Part shown: positions 52,726 through 60,712 of the stretch, in pieces
Numbering within the stretch: position 1 is the stretch's first letter
How the letters are laid out: every line of letters starts with the position of its first letter
Assembly: GCA_036741355.1 (NCBI GenBank)
Contig: DAINSK010000017.1
Span: 1-64,000, forward strand
DNA length: 64,000 nucleotides
Reading direction: 5' to 3'
From: JBBRGK01 sp036741355
Lineage (GTDB): Bacteria; Chloroflexota; Dehalococcoidia; CAUJGQ01
Translations under genes and position numbers: made by a program
The notes under the pieces: generated by a model
What the model was told of the DNA's origin: nothing
What the model saw: the letters and a program-made list of their open reading frames with translations, nothing else
Databases searched by the model: none

Positions 52726-53502
52726 CTAGTTCCGAAGGTCGACCACCCGGATCACCGGCATCCCAATGAGGTCGCGGAACTGATTCTCGGCCGAGAGAGC
52801 CGCCATCGTGTTCGCTTCGTCCGCTTCCGTGACGAAATTCCAGACCGTCACGTCCAAGGGCGCAAGACCCATCCCCGCCCGAATCACGTTCGCGTCTTCG
52901 ATCTCGCGACTCACCTCGGACTGCTGGTCCGACGAGCCCACGAGAACGTAACTTGGCTGCCCGGTCACCGAAGCCGGTAGCACGTACCCCGCGGCTGCCG
53001 GCACGTCGCTAACCTGAGCTCCAGCCGTCCGCAGGTCGACTACTTCGATCTGCGGCAACCCCAGCGCCGCACGTGTGGTGTTTTCGTCGATGAGGGCGCG
53101 TACGGCCGTCTCCGCGGGGAAGTCCGCCGCCACCGGGATCACCGTGCTGTTCAGCGGCGGGACGCCCGTCTGCGCCCGAATCTCATCAGCCTCGCTGATT
53201 CCCCGCTCGACATTGGCTGCCTGGTCCGCAGAGGCTACCAAAATGAGGTTTACGTGCTCGGCCGTTATAGCACCCGTCGCGCCAGCGGTTGAGGCGGGAA
53301 CGCTGCTAAACGCGGCGTCGCCCTGTGGCGCCGACGTTTCCGTCTGTTGGGAAGCCGTTACCGCCGTTTTGTTCCCGTGGCCGCGCAATTGGGTTTGCCA
53401 GCCGACCCCCAGGCCAATAAGCAGCCCGAGCCCGGCCACCACGCTAAAAACAAAGTACGGTTTCGCCCGCGAGTGACCCGCCCTGATTCTGATCGCTGCC
53501 AT
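52726..53502 (-). CDS. Membrane-anchored protein with an internal repeat, unknown
   Basis: A 258-residue protein. A short basic N-terminus (RIRAGHSRAKP) precedes one membrane helix (about residues 17-38) and a Thr/Ser/Ala/Gln linker. The outside part holds two similar segments of about 75 residues: each has a LVASADQA- or LVGSSDQQ-type strand, a helix with ISEADEIR or IEDANVIRAG, then PPLNSTVIPV or APLDVTVWNF and a closing VVDLR. No family is recognised. ATG at 53502 has AAGGAG seven bases upstream, better than the adjoining GTG at 53505. It is divergent from the sigma factor gene, with which it could share control. Confidence 0.65.
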   Translation of the reverse strand: MAAIRIRAGHSRAKPYFVFSVVAGLGLLIGLGVGWQTQLRGHGNKTAVTASQQTETSAPQGDAAFSSVPASTAGATGAITAEHVNLILVASADQAANVERGISEADEIRAQTGVPPLNSTVIPVAADFPAETAVRALIDENTTRAALGLPQIEVVDLRTAGAQVSDVPAAAGYVLPASVTGQPSYVLVGSSDQQSEVSREIEDANVIRAGMGLAPLDVTVWNFVTEADEANTMAALSAENQFRDLIGMPVIRVVDLRN

Positions 53503-53616
53503 CACCTGTCTCCTTTTCTATTTCTATGTAGCACGGAGAGTTCCGCACCTATCCGATGAACGCCCCGCACCGATCTTTTGGGGCGTAGGGCCCATACCGC
53601 CGGCTGACTTTCGATC

Positions 53617-53625
53617 TGCTACACT
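53617..53625 (+). promoter_or_regulatory. Candidate extended -10 promoter of the sigma factor gene
   Basis: TGCTACACT matches the TGGTACACT elements before ruvB and rimI except at one base. Transcription from here would start near 53632, so an in-frame GTG at 53635 could even be a leaderless start; the GTG at 53698 has a better ribosome site. Confidence 0.4.
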
Positions 53626-53697
53626 TTTGGCGCCGTGCGCCATGCCCGCGCGTGGCGAAGCCAAAATTTCTGCCTCGGGCGCCGGGGGTGCTATCTG

Positions 53698-54423
53698 GTG
53701 ACAGACCCTGGCCGGTACGACCTCTTGCCAGCGGTCGAGCTCTGCAGCCGCTGCCACGAGGAGACCGCGCGCTTCCTGCGCGGCGCCGTACACGACGACG
53801 GAATCTGCTTCGAGGTCTTCCGCCGCGCCATCTGTGACGACGATGGAGCCTGCTGGGAACAACTGGAGCGGATATACGGCGAGCAGGTGAAGAGCTGGTG
53901 CCGAGCGGCCCACAGTAACGCGGCGGCGGACCATGACGAGCTCGCCGCCGTCGCCTGGGAGCGCTTCTGGCACAGCTTCAAGGCCGACCGGCTGTCTCAG
54001 GCGAGCGGAACGCCGGCGGTGCTCGCGTACCTCCGCGCCTGCGCCTGGAGCGCAGCGGTGGATTACGCGCGGACGAGAGGCACCGCGCTTTCGCTGGATG
54101 AAACCGTGCCAACCGAAAGTGGCGTGGGACGGTCGATCGGCGAGCAGTTGCTGGACCACGATCCCACGCCGCCGGAGGAAATTGAAGCAGCAGAGGCGCG
54201 CTCCGAGCTCTGGCAGGTCCTGAACGACCACCTAACGAATGAGGCCGAGCGCGTGCTTATGCACCTATCGCTCGAGGTCGGGCTGAAGCCGCGTGAGATC
54301 CAGACGCAGCGGCCGGACCTCTTTCCAGACGTTAAGGACGTCTATACGATGACCCGCAACGTGTTTGACCGCCTGCGACGCAGCCCCGAGTTCCGCCGCT
54401 GGTACGACGGGCGCACCTCGTGA
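53698..54423 (+). CDS. Sigma-70-like (ECF-type) transcription factor
   Basis: A 241-residue protein resembling sigma factors common in Chloroflexota. The N-terminus ELCSRCHEETARFLRG with two Cys and one His precedes a region-2-like part (WEQLERIYGEQVKSWCR, AWERFWHSFKADRL, LRACAWSAAVDYARTR) and a region-4-like helical part (LNDHLTNEAERVLMHLSLEVGLKPREI). It would direct RNA polymerase to a small target set. GTG at 53698 follows GGGGGTG; GTG at 53635 is an alternative. It is the first gene of the block with the zinc-finger protein, the small ORFs, the CHAT protease and the subtilase, and probably controls it. Confidence 0.75.
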   Translation: MTDPGRYDLLPAVELCSRCHEETARFLRGAVHDDGICFEVFRRAICDDDGACWEQLERIYGEQVKSWCRAAHSNAAADHDELAAVAWERFWHSFKADRLSQASGTPAVLAYLRACAWSAAVDYARTRGTALSLDETVPTESGVGRSIGEQLLDHDPTPPEEIEAAEARSELWQVLNDHLTNEAERVLMHLSLEVGLKPREIQTQRPDLFPDVKDVYTMTRNVFDRLRRSPEFRRWYDGRTS

Positions 54424-54580
54424 GATACACGCCTTTCGCCGCGTTCGTTTGCACGGATTGGTTTCCCGTGGATGCCCCACAAATCGCCGCCATCGCGTTT
54501 AGTGAATGGAATATGACGGAGCCGGCGTGCCCCGAGGCGCCCCGCAACGAGCACGTCGCCTGCCGGAAAGTGCGACTACA

Positions 54581-55297
54581 ATGACGTACCCAGCAAGACC
54601 CTGCGTGAACGCCTCTGAGATAAACTCAGGCGATCTGCTTGCCTACGTTGCGGGCGAACCAGGGTCAGGAGTGGAGGATCATCTCGAACGCTGCCCGGCC
54701 TGCCGGGCCGACGCGGGGGAGTACGCGGAGGTTCAGCGGCGGCTGCAGGCCACATTCCTCCGGCAGTCCTGTCCACCGGCACTAACACTTGCCGAGTACG
54801 CACTGGGCGTACTCGCCCCGCAGGCAAGGCAAACTACGGCCGCGCACCTCGTGGAATGTCCTCACTGCCGCGCCGAGCAGCGCGACGCCGCGGCGTTCTT
54901 GACCGCAGACGACCGTCCCGCGGCCCGAGGCGTGCTCGCCGGCATCCGGCGACTTCTTGCGCAACCTCTGCGTCCCTCGCCGGCCTTGGCCGGGCTGCGC
55001 GGCGCTGCCGGCGCAGAGAGCGTGACGTACGATGCCGACGGCGCGCGGCTCACTATCGGAGTGCAGAGCGCGGCGCGCGGCGGAACCTTTGTGATTGCCG
55101 GTCTGGTCGAGGATGGGCAGCGGTTTGAAAACGCATCCATCACCCTTTTCAAAGGTGAGAGTCTGGTCGAAGCCCGGGTCCTAGACGACCTGGGCTCTTT
55201 TTCGTTCGAAGCGGTAACCACCGGCGTTTACCGGCTAGAGCTGCAAACCGGCGACTTACAGATAGAAGTCGACCCGCTGACTGTGGAAACCACCTGA
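54581..55297 (+). CDS. Double zinc-finger (zf-HC2-like) anti-sigma protein, soluble
   Basis: A 238-residue protein with two HxxxCxxC motifs (His34/Cys38/Cys41 and His89/Cys93/Cys96), the zinc-binding anti-sigma signature. The C-terminal half (from about residue 150) looks like a beta-sandwich (GGTFVIAGLVEDGQRF, FSFEAVTTGVYRLELQTGDL), similar to carboxypeptidase-regulatory-like domains. There is no membrane helix, so it differs from typical membrane anti-sigma factors and would sense a cytoplasmic cue. Its place after the sigma gene fits a regulator pair. The start is uncertain (ATG 54581 with GGAAAG at ten bases). Confidence 0.72.
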   Translation: MTYPARPCVNASEINSGDLLAYVAGEPGSGVEDHLERCPACRADAGEYAEVQRRLQATFLRQSCPPALTLAEYALGVLAPQARQTTAAHLVECPHCRAEQRDAAAFLTADDRPAARGVLAGIRRLLAQPLRPSPALAGLRGAAGAESVTYDADGARLTIGVQSAARGGTFVIAGLVEDGQRFENASITLFKGESLVEARVLDDLGSFSFEAVTTGVYRLELQTGDLQIEVDPLTVETT

Positions 55298-55469
55298 CCG
55301 GTAACTCGCCCTCGTCCCTCCCGATAGAGCTTTCCCAACTCCCCGCTCAGTCGAGAGCCTCCAAGTAACTCCCTGAAACAAGTCTGAAGATTCGGAACGC
55401 ACGGCGCCCCAAAAACGGCGCCCCCACGGTTCAGTCTGGAGACACAACTACACATACAAGGAGGTCGCC

Positions 55470-55556
55470 ATGAAGAGCGGAACCAGGCATCCCGGACACA
55501 ACCAATTCAGTGTGAGTAATGCCCAGGAAAGCGAGGAACGACATGTTGGAGCTTGA
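55470..55556 (+). CDS. Small ORF, 28 residues, with perfect ribosome binding site
   Basis: ATG at 55470 is preceded by AAGGAGGTCGCC, one of the best ribosome binding sites in the window. The peptide begins MKSGTRHPGHNQFSVSNAQE and ends at 55556, overlapping the start of the next gene by 14 bases. The arrangement suggests translational coupling to the 81-residue protein. It may be a leader peptide or a small protein of the CHAT block. No family is recognised. Confidence 0.5.
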   Translation: MKSGTRHPGHNQFSVSNAQESEERHVGA

Positions 55557-55788
55557 ATTCATGGCGCAGGTGGAGCAGCGGATGCGCGAGACCGTGGTGT
55601 ACCCGAAGGTCAATCTTCTGGCTCCCCACAAACGCGACCTAGAGCTGCTCGAGCTTGCAGAGCGCAAAAATCGGCGTCGCGGACCGGCCGACTGGATGGG
55701 TAACGGCCTGGTTGGGGTCGGTGAGCGGTTGATGGCGCTGGGAGAGTCGCTCGCCAGCCGTCGAAGCGACTCGAACCCCGCGAGCTAA
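55543..55788 (+). CDS. Small charged protein, unknown function
   Basis: An 81-residue protein beginning MLELEFMAQVEQRMRETVVY. It has an acidic helical N-terminal half, then a basic stretch (ERKNRRRGPADW) and a Gly-rich amphipathic C-terminal helix (GNGLVGVGERLMALGESLAS). It could be a partner or substrate of the neighbouring proteases or of the anti-sigma protein. ATG at 55543 has GAGGA seven bases upstream. It is followed by a strong hairpin, so it probably ends the sigma/anti-sigma transcript. Confidence 0.6.
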   Translation: MLELEFMAQVEQRMRETVVYPKVNLLAPHKRDLELLELAERKNRRRGPADWMGNGLVGVGERLMALGESLASRRSDSNPAS

Positions 55789-55814
55789 TCACCCGAAAGT
55801 TGTCCGTAAGGCCA

Positions 55815-55848
55815 GGGCCGGCTGACTCGTGAACGAGTCAGCCGGCCC
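55815..55848 (+). terminator. Strong 16-bp hairpin, probable transcription end
   Basis: GGGCCGGCTGACTCGT (55815-55830) pairs perfectly with ACGAGTCAGCCGGCCC (55833-55848) around GA. There is no U run after it, so it may act as a Rho-independent-like pause, an mRNA end protector, or a bidirectional barrier. It separates the regulatory genes from the CHAT/subtilase pair. An AT-rich stretch with ATAAC/GTTAT arms (55862-55877) follows and may hold the protease promoter. Confidence 0.6.
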
Positions 55849-55962
55849 GCCCGCTTGCACCATAACCAATTCGTTATGTAGGCCCACAGTGTTTCATATT
55901 TGTAGTACCATTCACATCCAAAACAGCGCGCGACCCGTGCTAACCCACGAGGTGTCCAACCC

Positions 55963-58854
55963 GTGACAGCCGTCGCCCCGCCCCTATCCGCCGACGAGTT
56001 TGTCCGCCGCCTGTTGGCCGCGGACGACGACTTGAAGCGCCGCACGCTTTTGGATAAAGCATCCCTCGACCCGGACCAGCTACGCCGGGCAGTCCTCGCC
56101 CTCTGCGACGAGGCCGCACGGTCACTGGGTGACCCGCCAAGCATGGAACGAATCACCCTCGACGCCATGGCACTAGCCACGCGGTCCAACGATCCGTATC
56201 TCGATGCGATGGCGCTCATGCGGTACGGCGAGGTCTCTCTGGCCCAAAGCCGGTTCGACGACGCGGTCCGCTACTGCGATGAGGCAGCCACTCTCTTTAC
56301 CCGGCTCGACATGCCGGTAGAGGCCGCCCGTACACGCATGTGCTGGATCGTGGCGACCTCGTCTCTGGGGCAACCGCAGGAGGCGCTCAAAGCAGCCGGC
56401 GCCGCGCAACGGGTCTTCGAGGCCCACCATGAATCCGAGCGCCTGGCATCGCTTCACTTGAACGTAAGCCTGGTGTGCATGCACCACGGTCTCCTGCGAC
56501 TGACGCTGCGTCGATCCCTCACGGCGTTGCGCCTGTTCCGCTCGCTTGGCGAGGCGGGCAGTCCGAGTGCAGGCCGCTGCCATCTGAATCGAGGACTGGC
56601 CTATACCCGGCTCGGGCGGATGCGCGAGGCGCTCGCCGAGCTCGCGCTCGCGCGTGGCATCTTCACGGAGCTGGGGAGCCCGTTCGACCTGGCCCGGGTG
56701 ACCCGCGGAATCGCCGAGGCGCAGATGGGCCTTGGGCACTATGCCGCCGCGATCCTTGCCTTTGAAGAGACCCTGGCGGCTTTCCTTGAGCTTGGTCACC
56801 AGCAAGCAACGCCGATGATCGCCCTCGACATGGGCGACTGCTACCTGCGGCTCAACCGTCCCGAGGACGCGCTGCGCGTGCTGCAGGAAGCGCAGGCGGA
56901 CCTCGAACGTTTGGGGGTCGCTCACTATGTCGTCGGCTTCGCAACGCTGCGGGTGACCGCGCACTTGCTTCTCGGGCACGTGGCGCAGGCCCGCGAAGCG
57001 CTTGATGAGGCAGAACACCGGTATCCTGACGTGGGGGCGCATTACCGGACCGGGCTCGCGCTGCAGAGGGCTCGGTTGTTGCTGCGCGAGGATTTACCCG
57101 CCGAAGCGCTCGTATCGGCACGGCGGGCAGGGTCGCTTGCCCGCGGCGCAGGGATGCGCCGGCTCGTCGCCGATGCCGTCACGATCGAAGGAACTGCGAT
57201 GCTCGGCCTGGGCGACGTCGACGGCGCGGCCCGCGCCGCTTCCCGAGCGTATCGTATCGCCCGGGCCGTGGGCGCCGCGCCCGTCCTCCATCGCGTTCAG
57301 GAGCTGCTCGGCACCATCGCTGAGGCGAAAGGTCGTGACGCGGCCGCGTGCCGCCACTACGCCGCCGCCATCGGGCAGCTAGAGCGAGAGCAGCGCGGCG
57401 TAATCTTCGCGTTCCGCGATAGTTTCGCCCTGGACCGCGGCAGGGCCTACGAGCGGCTCGCCGCCCTGCAGCTCCGTGCCGGCCGCGCGTCTGCGGCGCT
57501 CGCCACGGCCGAGCGCGCCAAGTCGCGCGCCCTGGCCGACGCGATAGGCGGCGCTGTCGAACTGCGCCCGCGCGGCGATGCCACCGTCCGCCGTCTCGGG
57601 AAAGAGCTGGCCCGGGCACGCGAAGACTACGCTACCGCCACGCGCGCGGCCGATGAAGCGGCGGCCGGCAACGGCAAAGCGCTGGACCAACCAATTGAAC
57701 CGATCGCGAACCTGGAGGCGCGCATCGCGGGCCTGATCGAGCGGCTCCAGGTCGCGGGCGCGTCGGACGCGGCCGGCCTCTACGGCGCTCGCGCCGACGA
57801 CAAACTGCCGGAGCTGCCGCCGCGGACGGCGTTGCTGGAGTTCTTCTTCAGCGGAGACGACGTGCTTCGCTTCTGGGTCGATGCAGCGGGCATCGCCGGC
57901 CAATTGCTCTCCGGCATAATACCGGAGCTCCGGCGGCTCCTGCAGGCATTCAGGCTCAATCTGGACGCGACTGAGCACGCGCAGGGAGACCGTCGTACCA
58001 TACTCGCCGCCCAAGCGCGCCAGGTCTTGCGCCGTCTGCACGGTATGTTGCTGGCTGACCTGCCCGCGGTTGAGGGATACGACTCGCTGGTCATCGTGCC
58101 GCATGGTCTGCTGCACTATCTTCCGTTCCACGCTCTGTTCGATGGAGAAAGGTATTTGATAGAACGGGTCGCCGTGAGCTATGCACCATCGGCTGCCCTG
58201 TACGGGGTTTGCCGGTCGCGCCGGCCGCGTCGCGGCAAAGGGCTCGTGCTCGCGAACTCTTCCTGGGGCCGTCTACCCTTCGCGATCCAAGAGGGCTCGG
58301 CCGTGGCCACGGTGCTTGGTGCAACACTGCACACAGAGGCGGAGGCCACGCGCGCGGCGCTCAGCGCCGAGAGTAGTCGGGCCTCGGTGATCCATCTTGC
58401 CGCCCATGGGCGCTTCCGTGCAGATGCGCCGCTCTTTTCTTGTATTGAGCTCGCCGATGGACCGCTGACCACGGCCGACGTGTTCGACCTCGACCTGCGC
58501 GCCGCGCTGGTAGCGCTCTCCGCATGCGAAACGGGTCGCGCCGCGATCGGAGGCGGCGATGAGTTGGTCGGCATGGCACGCGCCTTCCTCTACGCCGGTG
58601 CAGGGGGCCTACTCGTCAGTCAGTGGCGGGTGGACGACAGCGCGACCGCCGCCCTTATGGCGCACTTCTACCAAGAGCTGGCCCGAGGTGTCGGACGTGC
58701 CGAGGCGCTGAGACGGGCGCAGATCGCGCATTTATCCGAAGCCAAGGCCGACAACGCCGCGATTCATCCGTTTTCTTGGGCGGCATTTCAGATCATCGGC
58801 GATAACCAGGGGATTACACGACGCCACGGCCCTGTGGCGCGAGGAGGCAAGTAA
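55963..58854 (+). CDS. TPR-CHAT domain protease
   Basis: A 963-residue cytoplasmic protein. Residues about 1-500 form TPR-like helical repeats (for example GRCHLNRGLAYTRLGRMREA). A charged helical stretch (about 540-620) follows, then a CHAT domain (about 680-950), a caspase/separase-like peptidase. The catalytic dyad is visible: His815 in VIHLAAHGRF and Cys855 in LSACETG. CHAT enzymes with TPR arms include Csx29 of type III-E CRISPR systems, where the TPR part senses a trigger. GTG at 55963 follows GAGGTG. The stop and the next start are almost adjacent, so it is co-translated with the subtilase. The trigger and substrate here are unknown. Confidence 0.9.
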   Translation: MTAVAPPLSADEFVRRLLAADDDLKRRTLLDKASLDPDQLRRAVLALCDEAARSLGDPPSMERITLDAMALATRSNDPYLDAMALMRYGEVSLAQSRFDDAVRYCDEAATLFTRLDMPVEAARTRMCWIVATSSLGQPQEALKAAGAAQRVFEAHHESERLASLHLNVSLVCMHHGLLRLTLRRSLTALRLFRSLGEAGSPSAGRCHLNRGLAYTRLGRMREALAELALARGIFTELGSPFDLARVTRGIAEAQMGLGHYAAAILAFEETLAAFLELGHQQATPMIALDMGDCYLRLNRPEDALRVLQEAQADLERLGVAHYVVGFATLRVTAHLLLGHVAQAREALDEAEHRYPDVGAHYRTGLALQRARLLLREDLPAEALVSARRAGSLARGAGMRRLVADAVTIEGTAMLGLGDVDGAARAASRAYRIARAVGAAPVLHRVQELLGTIAEAKGRDAAACRHYAAAIGQLEREQRGVIFAFRDSFALDRGRAYERLAALQLRAGRASAALATAERAKSRALADAIGGAVELRPRGDATVRRLGKELARAREDYATATRAADEAAAGNGKALDQPIEPIANLEARIAGLIERLQVAGASDAAGLYGARADDKLPELPPRTALLEFFFSGDDVLRFWVDAAGIAGQLLSGIIPELRRLLQAFRLNLDATEHAQGDRRTILAAQARQVLRRLHGMLLADLPAVEGYDSLVIVPHGLLHYLPFHALFDGERYLIERVAVSYAPSAALYGVCRSRRPRRGKGLVLANSSWGRLPFAIQEGSAVATVLGATLHTEAEATRAALSAESSRASVIHLAAHGRFRADAPLFSCIELADGPLTTADVFDLDLRAALVALSACETGRAAIGGGDELVGMARAFLYAGAGGLLVSQWRVDDSATAALMAHFYQELARGVGRAEALRRAQIAHLSEAKADNAAIHPFSWAAFQIIGDNQGITRRHGPVARGGK

Positions 58855-58856
58855 CC

Positions 58857-60701
58857 ATGCCCGACACGACACTACCGCATATCGTCTTCTTTCGGCGTTC
58901 AGAAGTCACCTTGTTCTTCGAGGGGGCCGCTACAGCCCCGGACAATCGCGACCTCCTGAGCTCCCTGCGGGGAGCGGGCATCCCTGTGAGCGCGGATTCT
59001 CCTTTTACCGGACCCAACCTGAGCTCCCTGCAGGGAGCGGGCATCCTCGTGAGCGCGGATTTTCCATTTTCCGGACCTAACGGCGATCGTCCGCCACTGA
59101 TCTTGCGCCGCGGGGGCCAACCGATCGGTGTGCTGCAAACGGTCAACCTGGACACGTGGATCTCCGAGGATCAGCGGCGCAAGTGGGAGGAGGCCGGCTC
59201 TTTTGCAGATCTTTCCAAGGGATACATCCAGGTGCGGGACGTGATAACCACGCTCCTCGCCTCCGTGGGCTCTGACACGATCAGTTGGGGAGGGTTGCCG
59301 CTCGCCGAAGTGTCGCCCAACTGGCTCTCGGGTGCGGCGTGCGGCGGTTGGGATCCCGGCCCCGGCGGCCGCCCGGTGCCTCCCCGCAGCTTTGGTCCGC
59401 AAGGGCGTCCACGCTTCCGGCGCAGCCTTCGGGCGGGTGGTTGGCTGTCACTGTGGGGTCTACTTTTCCGCCGCCGGAGCGCTCTTGAGCCCCGGCTTAC
59501 TCCGGATAGGCGGCAAGGCGATAAGGTCCGCGTCGCCATTTTCGACACCTGGCCCTCGCAACTCCAACCCGCCTTCGATCCGCTTGGACGGATCGCGGCC
59601 AATCCCTCGGTAGCTGGAACGGCTGCGACGCCGAGCCCAAACCTCGCCGACATAGCGTCCGGAGCGATCATCCCTGCCGGGCGCATCGCCAACCCGATCG
59701 GCACGAGCTTCGACGGCGGGCTCAAACCGTTCCCATACGGTTCTGCCGCCAAGGCGATAGAGACGCCCTACGACCTTTCTGACCATGGACTCTTTGTGGC
59801 TGATATCATTCACGACATCGCTCCCCGGGCGGAGATCAGCGTCTACCGAGTGCTGACTGACCAGGGCATTGGCGATACGGACGTTCTCCTGCGCGCCGTG
59901 CAAACGGCGATCGATGATGCGCATGAAAACCACGCTCGGCTGGTGCTCAACCTCAGCCTCGGCACCGCACCACAGGCGCTACTGATTGACCAGATACTGC
60001 ACAAAATGGAGCAGTTCTACCTGGATCCGGCGAGCCTGCTCACCGCAGTACAGGACCTCCACCAGAACTCGCCGTCGCGCGTGTCTGCAGCCGCACCCGG
60101 CAAGGAACCGGACCCGACGCCCGAGGTCGATCTGCTGGAACGGCAGGGGCTCGTCGATCCCAAGGCGCGGAAGTTCAAAGGCGTGCTGGGCGTAATCGAT
60201 CGGGTGTTCCGGCTAGACCAAGAGGACGGCGTGCTAGCCGTTGCGGCGGCGGGCAACGATTCGTGGGGCGACGGCGATCGTTTCACACCGCGACTGCCGG
60301 CCGCGGTGGAAGGGGTTCTGGCGGTCTCGGCGGTCGCCGGAGCCGGCCTGCAAGCGTCGAGCTACTCTAATATCGACGACTTTTTCACCGACAACGACGG
60401 TCTGAGCGCCTACGGCGGCGAAGTCGAGGTCCGGGCGTCGGACGGGCAGGTCTACACGACGGCGGGCAACGCGCTGGTTGGGCTCTACTCGGGGTCCGAG
60501 CTCCCGCCGGGCGTCGCCCGGGGCAACCCCTCTGGTTTGGCTGAGTGGTCCGGGACGTCGTTTGCGACGCCGATCGCAGCGGGCATCGCGGCCTGCATCT
60601 GGTCTGAGGACCCCACTAAGTCAGCAGCCGAGATCCGAACCGCTTTGCTGAACATCGCAAACAGCTATCCCGGAGATGTGCTCCCGTACATACAACGTTG
60701 A
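58857..60701 (+). CDS. Intracellular subtilisin-like (S8) protease
   Basis: A 614-residue subtilase. The catalytic triad is Asp230 (VAIFDTWPS), His310 (LSDHGLFVADII) and Ser568 (WSGTSFATPIAAG), with oxyanion Asn467 (AAAGNDS). The Asp motif reads DTW instead of DTG/DSG. There is no signal peptide, so it should stay in the cell. The first 220 residues are a pro-like region holding a 21-residue tandem repeat (58956-59081) and a Gly/Pro/Arg-rich linker at about 168-215 that looks exposed. An insert of about 70 residues lies between the His and Asn motifs. Its ATG is just after the CHAT stop (ggcaagtaaccATG), suggesting the CHAT protease and this enzyme work together. Confidence 0.88.
   Translation: MPDTTLPHIVFFRRSEVTLFFEGAATAPDNRDLLSSLRGAGIPVSADSPFTGPNLSSLQGAGILVSADFPFSGPNGDRPPLILRRGGQPIGVLQTVNLDTWISEDQRRKWEEAGSFADLSKGYIQVRDVITTLLASVGSDTISWGGLPLAEVSPNWLSGAACGGWDPGPGGRPVPPRSFGPQGRPRFRRSLRAGGWLSLWGLLFRRRSALEPRLTPDRRQGDKVRVAIFDTWPSQLQPAFDPLGRIAANPSVAGTAATPSPNLADIASGAIIPAGRIANPIGTSFDGGLKPFPYGSAAKAIETPYDLSDHGLFVADIIHDIAPRAEISVYRVLTDQGIGDTDVLLRAVQTAIDDAHENHARLVLNLSLGTAPQALLIDQILHKMEQFYLDPASLLTAVQDLHQNSPSRVSAAAPGKEPDPTPEVDLLERQGLVDPKARKFKGVLGVIDRVFRLDQEDGVLAVAAAGNDSWGDGDRFTPRLPAAVEGVLAVSAVAGAGLQASSYSNIDDFFTDNDGLSAYGGEVEVRASDGQVYTTAGNALVGLYSGSELPPGVARGNPSGLAEWSGTSFATPIAAGIAACIWSEDPTKSAAEIRTALLNIANSYPGDVLPYIQR
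58956..59081 (+). repeat. Tandem 63-bp duplication in the subtilase gene
   Basis: 58956-59018 and 59019-59081 are two in-frame copies encoding LSSLRGAGIPVSADSPFTGP-Asn and LSSLQGAGILVSADFPFSGP-Asn, differing at only a few bases. The duplication keeps the frame and lies in the N-terminal region, ahead of the catalytic domain. It looks recent and may vary in copy number between strains. Confidence 0.9.
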
Positions 60702-60712
60702 AAACAGCGACG

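Noticed and set aside
55862..55877. ATAAC/GTTAT repeat before the CHAT gene as a defined operator
   Set aside because: The arms are only five bases; noted as an AT-rich promoter area but not called as a site.
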